Source: Acidimicrobiaceae bacterium (GTDB lineage Bacteria; Actinomycetota; Acidimicrobiia; Acidimicrobiales; Bog-793). From it: DNA of 36,681 nucleotides. Positions 24,088 through 32,225 of this stretch are shown in pieces. The stretch lies in NCBI GenBank assembly GCA_003136185.1, contig PLDN01000026.1, positions 34,592 to 71,272 on the forward strand, given 5' to 3'. Position 1 is the stretch's first letter. Each line of letters begins with the position of its first letter. A program made the position numbers and the translations under genes. A model generated the notes under the pieces. That model had not been told where the DNA came from. It saw only the letters and a list, made by a program, of their open reading frames with translations, and did no database searches.

Positions 24088-26223
24088 TCAACCGGTGGCC
24101 GGGTGAGTCGGGAACGTGCCGTGAGGCCCTAACACGTCGAAACCATCAGGGATGTCCAACATCCCGGGCGCCGTCCCACGAACGCCCGTCTTCCCGTACT
24201 GCCACACGAGCGCGCCGGTTGAAGGGTCGACCGCGACCATCCGGTCGTTGTAGTCGTCATTCGACATGAGCACCCCTGACGGGAGCAACTCGACGAGGGA
24301 CGGCTGGTTCAGCTCGCCGGTTCCAGATGACGGGCCGTAGCGGTAGAGGATCTTGCCTGAGCGGTTGAACTCGATGAAGCCGCCTGGATTCTCGTAGTTC
24401 GCGACGAGGTACTTGTCCGGTCCGATGGGCTGCGGATCGGACGGATACCCGATCGCGAGGTGAGTGGTCCACACGAGGTGCCCGGTCACGGTGTATTCGT
24501 CGATCCACGATCCGTTGATCTCGGACACGAGAAGGTTGCCGTCAGGCAGGGGCGTGTCGCCGTTCGGGGACCCGAGATCGTGTGGCGGATTGTGCGTGCA
24601 GGTGCCCGGTGTCCCGATCTGGGTCACGGTCTTGCCTGTCGGACTGAGAACCAGAACTCGGCAGTTCTTCGGGTCTGCGACCGTGACGTCGCCGTTCTTG
24701 AGCAGGTAGGCGTCGTCCGGATTGTCGAGATATCCCGGCGCCGATCCTGCCTGTCGCGCGTGACCGTAGGTCCAGAGCACCTTTCCCGAGGGGTAGCGGA
24801 GTTGGACGACGGTCTCGTTCTCCTCCTGGTTGGAGATGATCTCGGTCCCGTGGTGGGTGAAGAACGCGTCGTCAGGAAAATAGAAGCCGTGCGGCGGTGC
24901 AGGTTCCTTGCTCGAGGGGAAGGTCCAGAGGATCTTTCCTGTGTCGTCGATTGTGAGCAGCCGGTTGTCGCCGCGATCCGCCACCAGCAAAGTGTCGCCG
25001 TAATAGGGCGATCCGGCTCCGGCGCTGCCAGCCACCCCGAATCCCCGGTTCGGCTCGAACATCTGGACATCGCTCGCTTCGACGCCGGGAGCGACCTCGC
25101 CTCCCACCAGCCATGCCCGCGAGCCGACGACTGCCAGCCCGGCGTGCGACACGGGGGCAAAGAGATGGCCCGCGAGAAGCGCCTCGTGGTGGGCGAGCGA
25201 CCAGGCGTAGATCGAGCCCACTTCTGTCGTGGTGCTACTCGGGCTTGTCCTCGCTGCGATCGTCTCGCCACCAGCTACGTAGATGACGCCGTTCAAGGTG
25301 GCGGCGGATGCCCCGTCGAGCGGTAGGGGCATCGAGCCGACGATCGAGGCGTGGCGTGTCGATGGATCGACCATTTGCACCGTTGCAACGGGGGCCCCAG
25401 CCCGCGGACCGGTCATCGCGTCGCCGCCGAAGACGTAGATGTCGCCGCCCGTAGCGGCTACCGCCGCGTATCGAACCGGCACCGGCAGATCCGCCACCAC
25501 CCGGAAGTCGCGGCCATTCGAGGTGGCAAGGACGGCGGCATCTCCAGCGCTCCCGTTGTACCCACCGACGACGTAGCCCACCGACCCGATCGTCACAGCC
25601 GAGTCATCGGCCCGCGCCTCGCCGAGTGGGGGAAGTCGGGTCGCTCGCGCCTGCGAGCTCGCGGGTGTTCCCGCTTTGCTGCCGAGGCTCGGAAGCCGCT
25701 CGGCGTTGGGGAGCGGTGAGGCGCTTCCGCCGCCGAAGACGTAGCCCTGCCCGTCGAGGACCACTCCGGCGGCGTCGTGCAACGGCGCGTCGAGGTTTCC
25801 GATCTGCGTCGCGGCCCCGACGAGGGGGTTCACCTCATAAATGCCCTGAGCCGATGCTCCGCCGGCGAGCAGCCCTCCGGCGACTACGAGCGAGCGGCCA
25901 TTGTTCGCCGGCAGGACGACCGGGCGACCGAGGGGCGCGTTCAGTCGCCAAGGCTCGAGGCCCGACTCGACTGCTGGAATGCCAACCGGAAGAGGGTTCG
26001 ACCCCGCCTTCCCGCCGTGCCCTGAGGATCCTGCGACACCAGAGGCGTGAGACCCATCTGGAAAGAACGACGCGCCGAGACCAACTGCGAGGCAGACGAC
26101 TGTAACAAGCGCGAACAAGCGCAAGAGGCCGCGTCGCCGTTGAACGAGCCGGCGCTCGCGCGCGATCGCACGTGCCCGCGCTGTTCTCACGGCCTGCGAC
26201 GAGCTCGAGGACTGCTCTTTCAT
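24088..26223 (-). CDS. Membrane-anchored double beta-propeller protein (Kelch-like plus NHL/PQQ-like)
   Basis: A 711-residue protein with one N-terminal membrane helix (about 33-53) after a basic cytoplasmic stretch, so the rest is probably outside the membrane. Residues about 90-365 contain six Kelch-like blades, each with a -VxGG- strand (LVVAGGLL, GYVFGGGS, GYVVGGYN, IYVFGGDA, IYVAGGET, AWLVGGEV). Residues about 375-700 contain six further blades of the NHL/PQQ/arylsulfotransferase-like kind, with recurring LLVADRGDNRLL and TGKILWTF-type segments. ATG 26223 has an AGGAG Shine-Dalgarno 5 nt upstream. I find no clear catalytic residue; arylsulfotransferase activity is possible but not shown. 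Probably first gene of a three-gene minus-strand unit with DedA. Confidence 0.82.
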   Translation of the reverse strand: MKEQSSSSSQAVRTARARAIARERRLVQRRRGLLRLFALVTVVCLAVGLGASFFPDGSHASGVAGSSGHGGKAGSNPLPVGIPAVESGLEPWRLNAPLGRPVVLPANNGRSLVVAGGLLAGGASAQGIYEVNPLVGAATQIGNLDAPLHDAAGVVLDGQGYVFGGGSASPLPNAERLPSLGSKAGTPASSQARATRLPPLGEARADDSAVTIGSVGYVVGGYNGSAGDAAVLATSNGRDFRVVADLPVPVRYAAVAATGGDIYVFGGDAMTGPRAGAPVATVQMVDPSTRHASIVGSMPLPLDGASAATLNGVIYVAGGETIAARTSPSSTTTEVGSIYAWSLAHHEALLAGHLFAPVSHAGLAVVGSRAWLVGGEVAPGVEASDVQMFEPNRGFGVAGSAGAGSPYYGDTLLVADRGDNRLLTIDDTGKILWTFPSSKEPAPPHGFYFPDDAFFTHHGTEIISNQEENETVVQLRYPSGKVLWTYGHARQAGSAPGYLDNPDDAYLLKNGDVTVADPKNCRVLVLSPTGKTVTQIGTPGTCTHNPPHDLGSPNGDTPLPDGNLLVSEINGSWIDEYTVTGHLVWTTHLAIGYPSDPQPIGPDKYLVANYENPGGFIEFNRSGKILYRYGPSSGTGELNQPSLVELLPSGVLMSNDDYNDRMVAVDPSTGALVWQYGKTGVRGTAPGMLDIPDGFDVLGPHGTFPTHPATG

Positions 26224-26291
26224 ACATCTCCTGATCGAAATGTCAGATTAGGTGGCACCGATGCAGCCCCCGCGCGGGCGACAATGGCGTC

Positions 26292-27068
26292 ATGGCATGG
26301 TCTGCGCCGCTGTATCGGGCTTACGAGCGACGACTCCTCAAGTCCCTCCCACCCGACCAGCTGCCCAACCACGTCGGTGTGATCCTCGACGGCCACCGGC
26401 GTTTTGCTCGCGCAGAGGGGCTCGCCGATTACACCGCGAGCTACCGGACCGGCATGGAGAAGCTGCGGGAGCTGCTGCAATGGAGCGCTCAGCTTCACCT
26501 TCCCGCAGTCACGGCGTGGGTGCTCTCGACCGACAACCTCCGCAGGCCCCGCGAGGAGCTCGACCCTTACTTCGATGTTCTCGTGGAGCTCCTGAAAGAC
26601 CTCCCTGACCTCGCCGCCTCGCTCGGTTGCTCGGTCCGGGTAATCGGAAGCCTCGACTTGCTGCCTCCCCGTCTTTCCGATGCTGTCGCCCGAGCCGAGA
26701 TCTCCGACCCTGCGTTGCCCACGCGCTGGCACTTCAACCTCGCTCTCGGATACGGCGGCCGTGACGAGATCGTCGATGCGTGCCGGTCTCTCGTCAACAA
26801 GCTCATCGAGAGCGGAGTCCCCGAGGAGGAGATCGCCGACCACATCGATGCTGCCGGCCTGTCGGCCCACCTCTATACACCGGATCTGCCTGATCCCGAC
26901 CTCGTGATCAGGACGAGTGGCGAGGCACGGCTGTCCGGTTTCTTGTTGTGGCAGTCCGCCTACGCCGAATGCGTATTCGTGGACCCCTACTGGCCGGAAT
27001 TCCGCCGGGTCGACTTCTTGCGGGCGCTGCGGGATTTCGCCCGTCGCGAGCGGCGCTTCGGAAAGTGA
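26292..27068 (+). CDS. Z-isoprenyl diphosphate synthase (UppS family, Rv1086-like)
   Basis: A 258-residue cis-prenyltransferase. The N-terminal LYRAYERRLL, the block ILDGHRRFARAEG (31-43), YGGRDEI, and PDPDLVIRTSGEARLSGFLLWQSAY near 202-224 match actinobacterial members; the ends LYRxYExRL and HVDFLRALRD-type resemble M. tuberculosis Rv1086, a (2Z,6E)-farnesyl diphosphate synthase (recalled). It makes Z-prenyl diphosphates for polyprenyl-phosphate carriers used in cell-wall synthesis. Catalytic D33 is present, but the usual Asn two residues later (D-G-N) is His35. It is divergent from the double-propeller gene across 68 bp. Long-chain UPP synthase activity cannot be excluded. Confidence 0.9.
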   Translation: MAWSAPLYRAYERRLLKSLPPDQLPNHVGVILDGHRRFARAEGLADYTASYRTGMEKLRELLQWSAQLHLPAVTAWVLSTDNLRRPREELDPYFDVLVELLKDLPDLAASLGCSVRVIGSLDLLPPRLSDAVARAEISDPALPTRWHFNLALGYGGRDEIVDACRSLVNKLIESGVPEEEIADHIDAAGLSAHLYTPDLPDPDLVIRTSGEARLSGFLLWQSAYAECVFVDPYWPEFRRVDFLRALRDFARRERRFGK

Positions 27069-27069
27069 G

Positions 27070-27084
27070 CCGGCAGACAGCCGG
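27070..27084 (+). terminator. Weak hairpin after the Z-prenyl synthase gene
   Basis: CCGGC/GCCGG forms a 5-bp stem with loop AGACA, 1 nt after the stop codon and between convergent genes. No T-run follows, so it is only a possible terminator. Confidence 0.25.
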
Positions 27085-27091
27085 ATTGGGG

Positions 27092-27730
27092 TCAATGCGC
27101 CCCCCCACCGGTCGCCAGCCACCCTCCGAGACGCGGAGAGACGGCTATGCCGAGGAGGAGCCCCGCCACCAAGCTCGCGACGACGAGCCACTGCCTGGCG
27201 CCAGCGCCTGCGATGTCGCGACGGGTCCGAGCAGACCAGTCGCGCGGAGCGAGACGGGCTGTCTCGACGATGTGGCCGAGCACGTGGAGGGTCATCGCAC
27301 CGAACCAGAGGACAAAGCTCACCTTGTGCACGAACATCGCATCAGCCCGCCACCTAGTGGGCACGAACAAGAGTCCGACGCCGCTAACGATGACGATCGC
27401 GGTGAGTGTAACTACGAACGGTCCGAGCAGTCTTAGCAGGGCCGGAGGCGGACCCTTTTTCACGAAAGCCGGGTCGCCGCGGTAGTACCTCACGAAGCGG
27501 TAGCCGGTCGATGCCATCTTCACGATCACTGGTGGGATAAGCATCATCCCGATAACGACGTGGGCTGTCGTGAGCTGTCCTACGCGCACAATCGTGACGC
27601 CCTCGACGGCGAGGAGTACGAGCAAGACGGCCCCGACCGCGCTCGTGAGACGAGCATTGGAGGCAACCGGGGCTCGCCGAGGTCGTGCGGCGTGCGCCGG
27701 TGCGCGTGGGTCGTGCCTGGTGCCGCTCAC
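27092..27730 (-). CDS. Small membrane protein, probable b-type cytochrome
   Basis: A 212-residue protein with about five membrane helices. Histidines H57, H135, H149 and H153 lie in or at the ends of helices (AHVVIGMM, FVHKVSFVLWFGAMTLHVLGH), a pattern expected of a membrane cytochrome b or DUF4405-like protein. I cannot assign a named family. The context is informative: it overlaps apbE by GTGA and is the fourth gene of a unit with an FMN-binding protein and a ferric-reductase-like flavocytochrome, so a role in moving electrons across the membrane is likely (inference). Its Shine-Dalgarno region lies in the repeat that encodes the ApbE tail. Convergent with the Z-prenyl synthase gene. Confidence 0.72.
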   Translation of the reverse strand: MSGTRHDPRAPAHAARPRRAPVASNARLTSAVGAVLLVLLAVEGVTIVRVGQLTTAHVVIGMMLIPPVIVKMASTGYRFVRYYRGDPAFVKKGPPPALLRLLGPFVVTLTAIVIVSGVGLLFVPTRWRADAMFVHKVSFVLWFGAMTLHVLGHIVETARLAPRDWSARTRRDIAGAGARQWLVVASLVAGLLLGIAVSPRLGGWLATGGGAH

Positions 27731-28602
27731 AGCGCTGGCTGGACCAGCCCTGGCTGGATCGGCTCTGGCTGGACCAGCCCTGGCTGGGAAGGGGCGAACG
27801 GGAAGCTTGCCGTCGACTCTTCGGTCCCGTCTTCATAGATGCGGTACGACTCGTAGCCCTCTTCAAGGGCCTCTGCGACCGACAGGGCCTCGCCTGCGAC
27901 CGACAAGGCCGTCGCAAGCCCGTCGGCGATGGCGAGGGAAGGCCCGATCACTGTGGTTGACGCGACTCTCCGCCGCGGCGGCCGGCTAATGCCGCGTGCT
28001 GCGAAGGGATCGACGAGGTGCTCGCCGCGCTCGTACCGGCCTGAGGTCGCGACCGAGGATCCCGCCGCCAGTTCGACGACGCAAGCAAGCCCGTCCTTCG
28101 CCCACGGATGCTGGATACCGACCCGCCACATGCGAACGCCAGAGCCTGCGGTACCGGTTTGCCCGCCGGGTCCGCACGAGTCGTAGGAGGCGACGTCGCC
28201 GCCACCGTTCACGAGTGCCGATGCAACCCCGGCCTCGGCGAGCAGGGCGGTTGCTCGCTCGATCGCCCATCCCTTGACCAGGCCTGTCGGGTCCACACCG
28301 CCGTCGAGGGCCCACGGATCGAACCATCCCCGCGAGATCTGCTTGACCTCTGAGCACATTTCGAGAACCAGAGGGATCTCGCGAGGCACCTCAGAGCGCT
28401 CGAGCTCGCCTCGGCGGAAGCGGCTCATCGGGCTATTGGCCTTCCATGTGCTGAAGAGCTCATCGAGACGATGCAGCTCCTCGACACTTGCTCCCATAGC
28501 GAGGGCAAGATCACCCTCGGAGCACTCGCCGGGATCGACGAGATAGACAACGACGGTGCCCATCACCTCTTCGGCGTGCCGGATCGTTGCCTCGGTGCTC
28601 AA
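27727..28602 (-). CDS. apbE: FAD:protein FMN transferase (ApbE family)
   Basis: A 291-residue flavin transferase that attaches FMN from FAD to a Ser/Thr of a target protein. Motifs seen: EEVMGTVV at the start (11-18), DGGVDPTGLVKGWAIERA near 99-116, ALVNGGGDVAS near 127-137 and the Mg/FAD site ADGLATALS near 230-238. The target is very likely the FMN-binding protein encoded just upstream (Thr159). The start is TTG 28602, overlapping that gene's stop as TTGA; it is needed to include the first family strand. The C-terminus ends in four Gln-Pro pentads (QPGLV, QPEPI, QPGLV, QPAL), unusual for ApbE. No lipobox or signal peptide is seen, so it may act in the cytoplasm or leave by another route. 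Confidence 0.88.
   Translation of the reverse strand: MSTEATIRHAEEVMGTVVVYLVDPGECSEGDLALAMGASVEELHRLDELFSTWKANSPMSRFRRGELERSEVPREIPLVLEMCSEVKQISRGWFDPWALDGGVDPTGLVKGWAIERATALLAEAGVASALVNGGGDVASYDSCGPGGQTGTAGSGVRMWRVGIQHPWAKDGLACVVELAAGSSVATSGRYERGEHLVDPFAARGISRPPRRRVASTTVIGPSLAIADGLATALSVAGEALSVAEALEEGYESYRIYEDGTEESTASFPFAPSQPGLVQPEPIQPGLVQPAL
27735..27787. repeat. Tandem repeat encoding the ApbE C-terminal pentads
   Basis: Positions 27735-27757 and 27765-27787 are identical over 23 bp (30-bp period), and each holds the palindrome GGCTGG-A-CCAGCC. On the minus strand the array encodes Gln-Pro pentads at the end of ApbE and abuts the start of the downstream membrane protein. Confidence 0.88.
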
Positions 28603-29138
28603 CTGACGCCGAGCTTGGTCAGAGCTGCCTGCACCGAAGAGGCGTATGCCTCGCTCGTGTACGTCGCGCCCGAGACTGCGGAGATCCTCGCGCTCTGCGC
28701 CGACAGCACCTCGTTCTGCAATGTCGGGATCACCTGCTGCGCGAGCTGCTGGGAGTAGGACTCGGCCGTCTGCAGGCTCGCGACGCTCGCGACGACGATA
28801 CGCCCACCGGTGACAGAGACCTTCACCGAAAGCTCGCCGTAGCCGTACTGTTCGAGAGTGCCGACGGCACTCCCATTCACCGAGGATCCGGAGGGCGACG
28901 CGCTCGACGTGGGCGTAGAAGTGCTTGCCGACGGTGACGTCGTGCCAGACGGTGACGTCGTGCCAGGAGCTGACCCCGAGCCGCCGGAGGCCGGTGGGCC
29001 CTGTGACCCCCCACTTCCTTGCGGCAATGGTGGGAGTGCCGACAGATGACCAGAGCCCGACGTTGAGTGAGCAATCAGGACCGCGGCCAACCCGGCTGTC
29101 GCCGCAAAGGTGACAATAGGGATTCGACGTTCCCTCAC
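28599..29138 (-). CDS. Exported FMN-binding domain protein
   Basis: A 179-residue protein with an N-terminal membrane or signal helix (about 7-24), a Gly/Ser/Pro/Thr-rich flexible linker (about 27-90) and an FMN-binding domain (about 92-178). The flavinylation motif SGATYTS (156-162) is present; T159 is the expected residue to which ApbE joins FMN by a phosphoester bond. Such proteins carry electrons between a membrane reductase and an external acceptor. The start is GTG 29138, overlapping the reductase stop, and its own stop overlaps the apbE start, so the three genes are translationally coupled. The low-complexity linker probably tethers a mobile flavin domain. Confidence 0.88.
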   Translation of the reverse strand: MRERRIPIVTFAATAGLAAVLIAHSTSGSGHLSALPPLPQGSGGSQGPPASGGSGSAPGTTSPSGTTSPSASTSTPTSSASPSGSSVNGSAVGTLEQYGYGELSVKVSVTGGRIVVASVASLQTAESYSQQLAQQVIPTLQNEVLSAQSARISAVSGATYTSEAYASSVQAALTKLGVS

Positions 29139-30544
29139 AGCGCGTACGCCTCGTGGTGAATCGCCTCTCGAGGCACTCCCTGGTAGCTCAAGACCTCCAT
29201 CACACTCTCGACGAATCCCTCGGAGCCGGACACGAACACGTCACGTTGCCGGATGTCGGGAACCAGCTTCACGAGCTTTTGCAGCGGGAACTCGTCTCGC
29301 GGTCCCGCCAGGACATGCAGCTTGCCCCGAAGCTGAGTCACGAGGTCCTGCACCTCGCCCGCGAGAGCGGCGTCCTCGTACCTCGACACTCGCCAGAGCA
29401 CAACCGGCTCGCTCCGCTTCGGAAGGTCCTCTAGCAGCGACCGTGCAGCGGTCACGCCGATCCCACCGGCGATGAACACGGCCTTGTGCCGCCGCCGCGC
29501 ATGCGCCGTGAACGCACCGTAGGGTCCCTCGACTGCTACCCGTGTGCCTGGCGCGAGCGACGTCACCGCAAGCGAATGGTCCCCCACGGCCTTCACGGTG
29601 AGTCTCAGATACGGCGGCCTCGGGCGTGCCGAGAGCGAATAAGGGTGCGCCTGCCACCACATCCCCGGGGCGAGGAAGCGCCACTCGAAGAACTGTCCAC
29701 CCGAGATGGCGAGACGGTCGAGGTGGCGTCCCTTGCAGATGATCGAGGTCACGCCGTCCACTTCGTGTCTGACCTCGGCGACGCGGAGGTCATATCGAAG
29801 GGTCCTCGCGATCGGGAGGCCGAAGCGGTAGACGAGCACGACGCCTGCAGTCGCCGCCCAAGCAGCCGACCACACCGCCTCGGTGAGGGGGTGGCCGACG
29901 AAGGAAGGACCGAGCGCCACCTCGTGGAGGAATGCGAGGGCAAAGGCGAGATACATCCCGAGATGAAGTGCCCACCACGTCTCCCGGCGGAGACGCCGCC
30001 GGATCGAGTGAATCGAAAGAACCGAGATCACGACCATGACGCCAAAGCCGATGATCGCGATCAGCATCCCGGAATAGCTGGAGATGAACGAGCCGATCTG
30101 GTGCATGAACCCAGTCCGGGTGGCCTCTGCGTAGGCGTAGGTCAAAAGGACAGCATGAGCGACGATGAGGGAGATGGGCCACACCGACAGCTTGCGGTGC
30201 CACCGGAGGAGGCCGTCCTGCCCGAGGACCCGTTCCACGATGGGGACGCGGCTCACGAGAAGCACCATCACTAGAGCGAGATAGGTGCCGGCGAGCCCGG
30301 TCATGTTCCCGAGGAACATAGCGACACCGCCCGGAGCTCGCAGGCCGGCCCAGGTCTCGGAGGTGAGCCCGACCGCCAAGGTGGCTCCAAAGCCGAGACC
30401 GACGATCGCGAGTGCGACGTCGACGGCACGCGGACGTGGTGCCGGGCCCGGACGAGAGGCCGGACGCCGATGCGCTTTACGGCTCGATCTACGGTCCCCG
30501 TACGCGTTTCCGGCGGCTGCCCGCTCAGACGTGACAGATGCCAC
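29135..30544 (-). CDS. Ferric-reductase-like transmembrane flavocytochrome
   Basis: A 469-residue protein with a basic N-terminus, about six membrane helices (about 42-245) and a cytoplasmic ferredoxin-reductase-like domain. Heme ligands are H116/H130 and H194/H207, with 14- and 13-residue spacing as in the ferric reductase/NOX family. HPYSLSARP near 309-317 is the FAD motif, and GGIGVTAARSLLE and the C-terminal VSGSEGFVESV form the NAD(P)H site. It passes electrons from NAD(P)H through FAD and two hemes to the outside, here probably to the FMN-binding protein. GTG 30544 has an AAGGGAG Shine-Dalgarno. It lies 88 bp behind the histidine kinase gene, with a candidate regulator site in that gap. 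Confidence 0.9.
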   Translation of the reverse strand: MASVTSERAAAGNAYGDRRSSRKAHRRPASRPGPAPRPRAVDVALAIVGLGFGATLAVGLTSETWAGLRAPGGVAMFLGNMTGLAGTYLALVMVLLVSRVPIVERVLGQDGLLRWHRKLSVWPISLIVAHAVLLTYAYAEATRTGFMHQIGSFISSYSGMLIAIIGFGVMVVISVLSIHSIRRRLRRETWWALHLGMYLAFALAFLHEVALGPSFVGHPLTEAVWSAAWAATAGVVLVYRFGLPIARTLRYDLRVAEVRHEVDGVTSIICKGRHLDRLAISGGQFFEWRFLAPGMWWQAHPYSLSARPRPPYLRLTVKAVGDHSLAVTSLAPGTRVAVEGPYGAFTAHARRRHKAVFIAGGIGVTAARSLLEDLPKRSEPVVLWRVSRYEDAALAGEVQDLVTQLRGKLHVLAGPRDEFPLQKLVKLVPDIRQRDVFVSGSEGFVESVMEVLSYQGVPREAIHHEAYAL

Positions 30545-30591
30545 GGCGCGTGCTCCCTTGTTGAACCATGTCCCAAGAATGCACAGGGGAA

Positions 30592-30609
30592 CCTGGGACC
30601 CTCCTGAGA
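30592..30609 (-). promoter_or_regulatory. Imperfect direct repeat, candidate OmpR-type regulator site
   Basis: On the minus strand TCTCAGG and TCCCAGG are spaced by 4 nt (11-bp period), 48-65 nt before the GTG of the flavocytochrome gene. Spacing, orientation and distance equal those of the perfect TCTCAGC repeat at 33718-33735. Inferred site of the neighbouring response regulator. Confidence 0.4.
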
Positions 30610-30632
30610 GTCGCCGCGACGGCCGCTGATAC

Positions 30633-32225
30633 TTAGTCTTTTGCGGGATCCTCGTCCTGCGCGATGACCGGTAACCGCACGACGAAGGTCGTGCCGCCGC
30701 CGGGTGTCACCCGAACGTCCAGCGTGCCGTGGTGAGCCCGCACGATTGCCTGCACGATCGCCAGCCCGAGCCCGGCTCCGCCGGAGTCGCGGGCCCTTGA
30801 AGTGTCCTCCCTGAAGAAACGCTCGAAGACCCGCCTCTGGCCCTCTGCTCCGAGGCCCGGGCCGTGATCGGCGACCTCGATCACGGCGTCGGTCCCGTCG
30901 CGGCGGACCACCACCGAGCCATTCGTCCCTGGAGGCGTGTGCGCGCGGATGTTCGACAAGAGGTTGTCGACGACCTGACGCAAGCGGGCCTCGTCGCCCG
31001 ATACCTCTACCGGCTCGATAGCGACGAGCTCGATGGGCCACTGCGCGCCAACGGCCTCGGCCGCGTGGACTGAGTCGGCGCAGAGCGCCACCAGCTCAAC
31101 GGGGTGTTGATCGAGCGGGCGACCTTCGTCGAGGTTGGCGAGCAACATGAGATCTGCCACCAGCTGGCTCATCCTGGCTGTCTCACTTTGAATGCCGGTC
31201 AGAATGCGGGCCAGGTCCTGAGGGCGGGAGTCGGCTCCCCTCGAGAAAAGCTCGGCATAGGCGGAGACCGCCGCGATAGGCGTGCGCAGCTCGTGGGAAG
31301 CGTCGGCCAGGAACTGGCGCATCCGGGTCTCGGAGCTACGGAGCACCTTCTCGGTCCGATCTCTCTCGTCGAAGTCGTCCGAGATCTGCCCGAGCATCAA
31401 ATTGAGGACCCTCGTCAGGCGACCCATCTCAGTCCGGGGACGGAAGCGCTCGGGCACCCGCGCCTCGAAGTCGCCCTCCATGATCAGCTCCGCTGTCTGT
31501 TCGACCTCGACGAGCGGTCTGACTCCGAGACGGACGAGCACGAGCCCGAGGGCGAGCGCTAAGAAAAGCGCGGCAGTCGAGACGCCGAGCTCGATGAGCA
31601 GAAGGCGATCAAGGGTGTCGCCCGTTGCGGTGAGCGGAAGGCCGAGTAAGAGGAGATCACCGTTCGCGAGGACCGACACCCGCATCCGGTAAGAAGGCTG
31701 ACCGGCTCGAACCGTCGGCGTCGTGAAGTAGAGCTCGTTGCCCGAGTCGCCGTTGCGAACTTCGTCAGACACCGCCTCGTAGCCGACGGCGGACGGTCGA
31801 GTGAAACTGCCCTCCTCGGCCCTCGAACCGATCGAGTCCGCACAGTCGTCTGACATGCGTCCGGTCGATCGCTCGGGGCGCTGCAGCGTGCCGCTCGCCC
31901 CCAAGTGGGAAGGTAGCTCAGGCTGCTCGAGAGCCGACACCAGGCGGTGATCATCGTCGGTCGCAGCAACGACGGAGACCACCTGACCGCCTGGGGAACG
32001 GACCTCGGCAAAGGTCCCGGGTGCGGTCTCCTCGACGAGCGAGACCGTCAGGCGGCCACCCTGGCCAAGACAGGTTTGGAGCGGAGACGCGCCACCTTCG
32101 AGCGTCGAGTCCACCTGGCTATTGAGGTAGCCGCGGAATTCCGAGTACGTCGCGAAGTCGGCGCCCACGAGGGCCGCCAGGGCGATGACCCCGACCGCAA
32201 TGAGCAACCGCAACCGCAGGGACAC
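30633..32225 (-). CDS. Sensor histidine kinase (OmpR-partner class)
   Basis: A 530-residue membrane kinase. TM1 lies at about 5-25, an extracellular sensor at about 26-206 with two cysteines (C52, C128), TM2 at about 208-233, then HAMP (about 234-290), HisKA with the phospho-accepting H311 in DASHELRTPIAAVSAYAE, and an ATPase domain with the N box (VVDNLLSNIRAHTP), G1 (DHGPGLG) and G2 (GAGLGLAIV). The overall plan resembles the MprB/TcrY/TrcS group of actinobacteria. The start is GTG 32225, immediately after the regulator stop, so the pair is co-translated. The sensor has no recognised ligand-binding motif; the disulfide-capable pair may sense redox state (speculation). Confidence 0.93.
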   Translation of the reverse strand: MSLRLRLLIAVGVIALAALVGADFATYSEFRGYLNSQVDSTLEGGASPLQTCLGQGGRLTVSLVEETAPGTFAEVRSPGGQVVSVVAATDDDHRLVSALEQPELPSHLGASGTLQRPERSTGRMSDDCADSIGSRAEEGSFTRPSAVGYEAVSDEVRNGDSGNELYFTTPTVRAGQPSYRMRVSVLANGDLLLLGLPLTATGDTLDRLLLIELGVSTAALFLALALGLVLVRLGVRPLVEVEQTAELIMEGDFEARVPERFRPRTEMGRLTRVLNLMLGQISDDFDERDRTEKVLRSSETRMRQFLADASHELRTPIAAVSAYAELFSRGADSRPQDLARILTGIQSETARMSQLVADLMLLANLDEGRPLDQHPVELVALCADSVHAAEAVGAQWPIELVAIEPVEVSGDEARLRQVVDNLLSNIRAHTPPGTNGSVVVRRDGTDAVIEVADHGPGLGAEGQRRVFERFFREDTSRARDSGGAGLGLAIVQAIVRAHHGTLDVRVTPGGGTTFVVRLPVIAQDEDPAKD

